DNA of 64,000 bases from Combretum micranthum (lineage: Eukaryota > Streptophyta > Magnoliopsida > Myrtales > Combretaceae): the NCBI GenBank assembly GCA_024138025.1, contig JAMXBD010002838.1, positions 94,659-158,658 of the forward strand. Direction: 5' to 3'. The number at the start of each line of letters is the position of its first letter. Positions within the stretch are counted from its first letter, which is position 1. Below, piece after piece: positions 58,153 to 64,000 of this stretch. The position numbers were made by a program, and so were the translations under genes. The notes below the pieces were generated by a model. It ran no database searches. It had not been told where the DNA came from and worked only from the letters and a program-made list of their open reading frames with translations.

Positions 58153-60507
58153 TTTACTGTAAACCCCGAGAATTCTAAGGAAATAGGATAGTAACAATTA
58201 AGATAGATATTGGAGTTCGTTTACCCGGTTAGGCCTTAGTTAGAAATTTTAGAGTATTATAAACCTATTTATGATCTAAAAACCCTAGATCGGAAATTTT
58301 TAGATAGTAAAAGAACTATAGCTAAATTTTATCATCCGAGTTTAGAATCTAGAATATAAGTGTAAATAAAATTTTATTTCAAGAACATTAGAAAGCCAAT
58401 GACTTGTAGTATATATAGAATGAAAATGATCCATTAAAGATAAACCGTTAGGGTTATAAATATGTACTAAAAAGCTAAAAACGAGCCTATAATTAATAAT
58501 CTAGACTTCAAATAAAACTTTTTTGACCACACCATAATAGTTAGAAAATTTGAGTCCATAGATACCAATTTTATATTTTGACCTTTTAGGCCCCGAAACC
58601 CTAATCGCGTAAGACCAAACTTTAAAAATACTAAATCGCGTAAATTTTAAACTTAAAATTTGAAGTCAACCATATTGTAGAAATATTTTGAGACCTAAAT
58701 TAAATTTTTAAAAAATAAAAATTTTACGAAACTAATATTAATATACGCGTAGGGGATAGTTTTTGACGAAATTAGTTAGATATTTTAATTTTTACTATAT
58801 TTACTCAATTGTAGACATGATTTACTATAATATGTTACAAATTGCTGCCCAAAAATTTCACCACATCCCACCTGCACAAGTCAAGGTTAGTTAGAATGAA
58901 AGGTTAAAAATTGAACAAATGAACCAATTAAAAAGCTCCACCAATGCTCTAATCATTACACTTAATAAGACCCTTACAAATCAGCAAAAGAAGCTTGGAA
59001 ATAGCCCCCTCCACACCAGAAATCACGTGGCAGCCCCTCTACAAGCCATAATTAGACAAAAAATTTAATTAATTAATTAAACACTTACTCTACAAGTTAC
59101 ATATATCTATAAATATGAGATTAAGACAATTTGGGAAGTCAAAACTCCAACTACCAGCCACTTCCCCTCCCTTTCTCCACGTGAACAGCTGCAGCACACA
59201 CACACTCTCACTTACAAATTCAAATTTCCCTCTTTGCAACCTCTATCCTTCACTTAACCTTCCAACAAATAAATAACACATAACCTAAGCTTCAACTACC
59301 AATAGAAAGCACCAATTTTTACCATTAGAAAAGGGTAAGAATTTATAAGTTAGTTATTTATTTCATAAAATATAGTAGACTTACTAATTTGCTAAAATAT
59401 GTAGGTCTTAATCAAAATAGAAAGGAGAATTGCCATCTACACTCCTAAGTCTCAAGGTAAGTCCTACACCTTTAAATTATTTCCTCATTCTAAATTACGA
59501 GAATGAATGTCATACATAGCCATAGATACATTTTTAGAAGCCTCCATAGAGTTATGTTGATGGTAGAATAAATAGAAATGATGTAGGATAAATATTTTGA
59601 ATGAATTAGAATAAGGAGGAGCCTTGAAGAAAATTGTCTAAACATTAGAAAACCCTAGAATTAAACTTTGAAATTAATACAAGACTATTGTCTTGAAAAA
59701 CCCTAGCTAATAATCTTGTAAATTAGTAAACACATTATAATTGTCATCTAAACAATTTGAACTAGCCAATGTATTACCCATTAGAAGTCTTGAACTTAAA
59801 ACTCATAATGAGAAATTACTAAAGTGTAGATAAAGGAAATTCAATGGAATAGAAATAATCTTAAGAAATATACTATAAACCGAATACATAGACAATTAAG
59901 TTGATGAACTTAAAAATAATATAGAATGGTCATTAGTAATCTAGGTGGGAACCCCTTAATTCTAATTGAGAACTCACTTTACATAAGGTTGAAAAACAAA
60001 GTATATAATAGAAGGAAATATTGATATCACTAAGCACATTGATAGGTAAAATAAATTAGAATTCAAATAAGATTCCTTGCCATTGTTAGAAGTCTAAGAA
60101 GACTAAGAAATAAAAATGATCTTGAGAAAGTCTTACACTAATCATAGAAAACTATTTGCAAACAAATAAAATTAGTAACTAGCATGCTATAGGTAAAATA
60201 AGCTTTTTAACACTTAATTATACGTAAAAATATAAGCTAACATAAGTAATATAAGTAGACTTAAAGATTTGGTACTAAAAACATGAATTTAGAATTAATT
60301 AGATCACTTTTAGTAGAGAAAGTGAATTCATACGAATTTTACAAAATATAGGATAATCCATAAGTCTTTAAACAATTAAAGATAAAAATACCTTTGGAAT
60401 TAATAAAATGACCTCACTAAGAGATAAATTTTATAGGACACTTAGACAACATTAAGAGGTATTATAAAGTCAATTATCTAATTTATGGAACTTCATTCAT
60501 CTAAATA

Positions 60508-60555
60508 GGTGAATCCGAATCAAATTTAGACTTCCCGGAAGATTATTACGATTGA
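60508..60555 (+). other. Conserved 15-codon ORF/exon, copy J
   Basis: Encodes GESESNLDFPEDYYD then TGA, after CATCTAAATAG and before a good donor AGCAG|GTGAGTAA at about 60570. Confidence 0.6.
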
Positions 60556-61187
60556 AGACATCATGAGCAGGTGAGTAACTCTGATCTATTACATTGTTTG
60601 TGTTTGTAACATTAGTAGCACCTAAAGTTATATATGAAAATGATCGTATGAAGCATGTGGGGGGAATTGTTCTTACTTGATTGGTGGATGAATGAGTGAT
60701 AAATTGTGATTATTAAAAGTGATAACAAGATTGTGTGGAAAATTTTGAAGCATGTTGAATATTGTCTATAAACTGTGTGGTCATTTGTATAAGCAATTGA
60801 TAACTGACAGGCTTATAACTTAAAGGATCATGCATTGCATAACTTGCACAATATTGCATAAAGGTGTGACAACTTGCTACGTGTTAGTATTTCGGATCTC
60901 GGTTAATGTTTGGTTTTTCTAGATGTAAATTTCCTAGTTCTTCCAAAATTATCCCTGTTCTGTTCGGTTCCACGGGAACTACTCGGCAAAAGAAGGAACG
61001 CCGCCCGTGGTATCGGCTTGAAATAACTATACTTAATGGAGTCTCTTTGTTCCTAAAGGAAATTGAGTGAAGAAACTATAATCATAAAGAAAAGAATAAA
61101 GTGAGAATTATTATTCCTATGGTTCTCTGTTTCTCCTGAGCAAGTGGGTCATAAGGATATGATCCTTGACTAGGTTCCTTCAACCCC

Positions 61188-61236
61188 GATGTGAGGGCGC
61201 AAATCTACATCCTGTTTGGATTCCGGTTGTCCAAAC
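61188..61236 (+). other. Covarying double hairpin, copy J
   Basis: Stem 1 is GATGT (61188-61192) / ACATC (61207-61211) around GAGGGCGCAAATCT. Stem 2 is GTTTGGA (61214-61220) / TCCAAAC (61230-61236) around TTCCGGTTG. Both stems differ from the F/D version by paired changes. Confidence 0.75.
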
Positions 61237-61725
61237 TTGTAATTGTACATATGCTTGAATGTTGCATTACACTTGTTTGATAAATTACTTGTTTGTTGTG
61301 CTTGATGTGTAATATGTGATGGTTATTCACTGAGCTGTAGAAATGCTCATACTCCAACAGATTTTTCAGGGTCATTCTCAAACCGTGGCTAGTACCATCT
61401 CGAAGATTAGAACGGGTAAGGAAGCCACGTTAGCAAGTTATGGAAGTAGTTAACAAAGATTAGATCTCTTGTATTAGTAAACTTACATTATTTTACATTT
61501 CTAGTTGTAAGTCGATAAACAGTTTGTAATAGTTTATACAAACTTTATATGGAGTTTATTTTATCTGTTTTGTATATTTTATGTATGTACATCATTTCTT
61601 ATCAAGCAACTTAAAAGATCCTGTTTTTATGTCACATCCTTTAGAGTAACTAGTTGTATTGTATAGAAACCAATACTACATACAATACAGTACAACTAGG
61701 GTACCCTTTGGGGCGTGACATTTAC

Positions 61726-62652
61726 GGTATTGGGATAGCATATTGTGTCCTCATAGAAGGATTTTCGGGTAAAAAAAGCTTATTAAGACACAAATATGTG
61801 TGTCCTTGCTTTGTCCCCGTAAGTAGCCCTACCAATAGGTTAATGGGACATAATATGCGTTCTAATATACTAGTGCCTGTAATACTTGAATTTTTTGTAA
61901 CTTAAAGATAGCTTCTTAACTTGAATATAGTGCAAACCGTTAAATCTTTAGTGTATTTTGGGTAGTTAATAATAGCATAGAAGTAAGTAACGTAAACATA
62001 ACACACTAAATATTAATAGAAAAATTATTTTATGAGTTTTAAAATCTAAACTATATCTTTAATTTTATTGTTTTGAAATAATTAATGATTTATTTGTATA
62101 CTTATTCTGTCAAATATCATAATTTATTTTTTCATTTTATACCCATTATATACTTTAATTTCATTACCTATACTTGCATTTATTTCAAAATTGCCCAAAA
62201 AGGTATTGGAAAATATGTTTATCGTAAGATTCAAGGTAAAGGGTAGAATTGTTCATTTTTCATAAAAGTTTTTCTACATTAAATGCTATATGACTTTTGT
62301 GAAACAAAGTTTATCCTATATTCTTTGTTATAAAAGAAACATTTTTAACTTGGAAAATTTCACAGTTGGATATCTTTATCACTATAAGATAAATACAAAG
62401 AATTAAAAATTTGCTATACTAATATAATGAATGTAATTAACATAAAATATCTTTTATCAAACATAAAACTAGATAAACACAAAATTTTTTTATTGTCACT
62501 CTTCTATGAAACTCATTTTCATTTTACCCATGTTTACAACTAAAGCACAAATTATTTATTCAAAACCCGTACCCTCAACATCAAAAAATCTCTAAGAAAT
62601 CATTCTTCAAGACTACTTTTAATATTTTTGAGGAAGGAAGTAAAAAAATCAT
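61726..62652. other. Intergenic, nothing recognised
   Basis: AT-rich with short spurious frames only. Ends ATCAT (62648-62652), a candidate left TSD of copy K. Confidence 0.35.
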
Positions 62653-64000
62653 TGTAATCCCGTAGATTTTATGATAGTTTATGCTTAAACCCTAAATCAG
62701 AAGTCAACTGGAAACCTTAAAGTCAACAAAGCTTATAAAACCCTAGTAGATTTAGATTTGGCAATCCCGCGCTCTATTCCCCTAAACAATGAAATTGAAA
62801 TAATTATGGAAAATAGTTCGTAATAAATAAGGAAACTTAAAAATATCATATTCGTAATTTTAGTGTCTTTCGGATCTAAACGGGATCAGTTTTCAAAAAC
62901 CGTGCCCCGGTGCACCTGACGACAAAAATATTCTAATAACACCAATAAACTCATAAAAATACAAGGATTTCAAAATTATCATTTTTAATTTTTTTTGATA
63001 TCTAAAAATATCAGATATAGCTTAATTACGGTATTTACTTTGCTATTGGTATTAATTTGTCTTATCTACTATTCATAATACTATTATATACTATTTACTA
63101 CTATTAATCTATTTTTACTTTTTCTACACCTATTCTTACACTCTACATGCCTATTCTCTACTCTTTACATTTTTCATATATCTTCATTCATATCATATCT
63201 TATCACTTATTATTTTTAATTAACAAATACAAAACAAATCAAAACACTCCATCTCTCTCCTTCCTCTACAAACTGGTGCCCCCCCTCTTTCATCCTTAAT
63301 CTTTTGCTTTTTTAATTTATTTAATTCACATAATTTTCTCTCTCAAAACTCTATAAATACTTCATTTCCTTTCACTTCTTTTTACATTCATTTACCTTAA
63401 CAAAACACTCTCAAATTCACTCCACAAATCCTCTCTCCCAAAATCCTCTTTCACTTTCTTTATTACCAATTCTTACATACTTTCTACACAACAAACAATC
63501 CAAAACCTCTCTTACATTACCACTTCTATATTCCCTTTAGTAAATATTTTACCTAAATTTTCTTTCATTTTATTTTCCATGTCATATAACTTAGCATGAC
63601 TATGGTATTATTTCTCAAAAACTCATATGAGTTATAGAAGCAACAATATGTTCATGTTTTATTCTTGCACATGCCAAGAATTATGATTTTTATTATCTGT
63701 TATTATGATGCTATATTATTATTGTTGTTATTGTGCTTATAACTTAACCTTATATATATATATATATTATTTATATGTATATCTATATATTTTAGAGCCT
63801 AATGCTCACTAACTCGCTAACAAGTTTATTAGTATTGCTTTTCCTTTTCTTTCCTTTTCTTTTCTTTTAAGACTAGTCTATTCTTAGTCTCGGGATGCCT
63901 TAATGAAGCTAAAGCTCCAATCTTGACTGGGTTACCTTGATGGAGATAAGATTTCCAATACTTGACCTTATTATCTTTCTTATTATTTATCTTTTCCTAT
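62653..64000 (+). mobile_element. LTR-X copy K, cut by the window end
   Basis: Starts TGTAATCCCG and follows the U3 layout: AACCCTAAATCAGAAGTCAAC, then the TATTCATAATACTATT cluster, then TATA box CTATAAATAC at 63351 and a pyrimidine-rich leader with a TTTAGTAAATATT junction near 63538. The rest lies beyond the window, so neither TSD nor internal coding can be judged. Confidence 0.75.

Larger units (their letters stand above)
58158..61720 (+). mobile_element. LTR-X copy J, divergent solo LTR
   Basis: Runs TGTAAACCCCGAG to GGGGCGTGACA with exact target duplication TTTAC (58153-58157, 61721-61725). TATA box TCTATAAATAT near 59106; donor-like AAAGGGTAAG near 59333; 15-codon ORF 60508-60555; double hairpin 61188-61236; acceptor hairpin TGAGC/GCTCA (61331-61335, 61345-61349) and acceptor TTTTTCAG near 61369. 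The GAGTTAAAATG inverted block is not evident. 3563 bp, no coding region. Confidence 0.83.

Noticed and set aside
166..61720. LTR-X as DNA transposons with TGTCACGCCCC / TGTAAACCCC inverted ends
   Set aside because: The ends are only loosely complementary. TG...CA termini, 5-bp duplications, a TATA promoter and matching layout in the LTRs of R1 fit solo LTRs much better.
1..64000. CRISPR array, rRNA or tRNA genes
   Set aside because: No regularly spaced repeat-spacer array and no rRNA or tRNA fold seen. TGGTATCA-type sites are primer-binding sites, not tRNA genes.

Overview
The window is nuclear DNA of a flowering plant, most likely a eudicot. It is AT-rich and has one intron-containing receptor-like kinase gene with plant splice signals. 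Nearly everything else is LTR-retrotransposon sequence with plant-type primer sites (TGGTATCA...). The species cannot be named from the sequence alone.

Layout. 166-5019 and 5278-14941 are two large LTR-like elements (called LTR-X here: copies E and G). G is interrupted by another LTR-X copy (F, 6198-9610) and by a small internally deleted gypsy element (S, 11470-13951). 15.4-19.5 kb holds the receptor-like kinase gene (eight exons, including a 5' UTR exon), broken by several single-base losses. 21903-22281 is a MITE with an 11-bp target duplication. 22521-24387 (H) is a solo LTR related to the next element. 24438-49418 is one old Ty3/gypsy chromovirus (R1, minus strand, TSD AATAG), inflated from about 9.3 kb to 25 kb by four LTR-X insertions: A (27298-31684), B (32618-36273), C (37697-45298) and D (38077-42423, inside C). 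52356-55816 (I), 58158-61720 (J) and 62653 to the window end (K) are further LTR-X copies. 56.2-57.6 kb is a rearranged gypsy fragment with an inverted duplication.

LTR-X is the main interest. Every closed copy starts TG(T), ends CA and has a 5-bp target duplication, exact in eight of nine copies. No copy carries coding or a second LTR, so all look like solo LTRs about 3.3-4.9 kb long. Inside each copy the same order recurs: U3, usually with a TATA box; a leader ending in a splice-donor-like TTAGGT; a splice-acceptor-like site followed by an exon-like ORF of exactly 15 codons plus stop ending LP-x-DYYD; a GTGAGT donor-like site; a pair of adjacent hairpins whose stems change by compensatory substitutions between copies; and a third acceptor beside another covarying hairpin. 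A longer acidic version of the same ORF lies at the equivalent place in the LTRs of R1 and H. I read this as a long, spliced and structured retroelement leader (U5) under selection at both peptide and RNA level. The peptide and RNA functions are unknown.

All boundaries were read by eye. TSD matches and reading-frame continuity across the insertions in R1 support them. Family-level naming (Tekay/Del-like) is inference.
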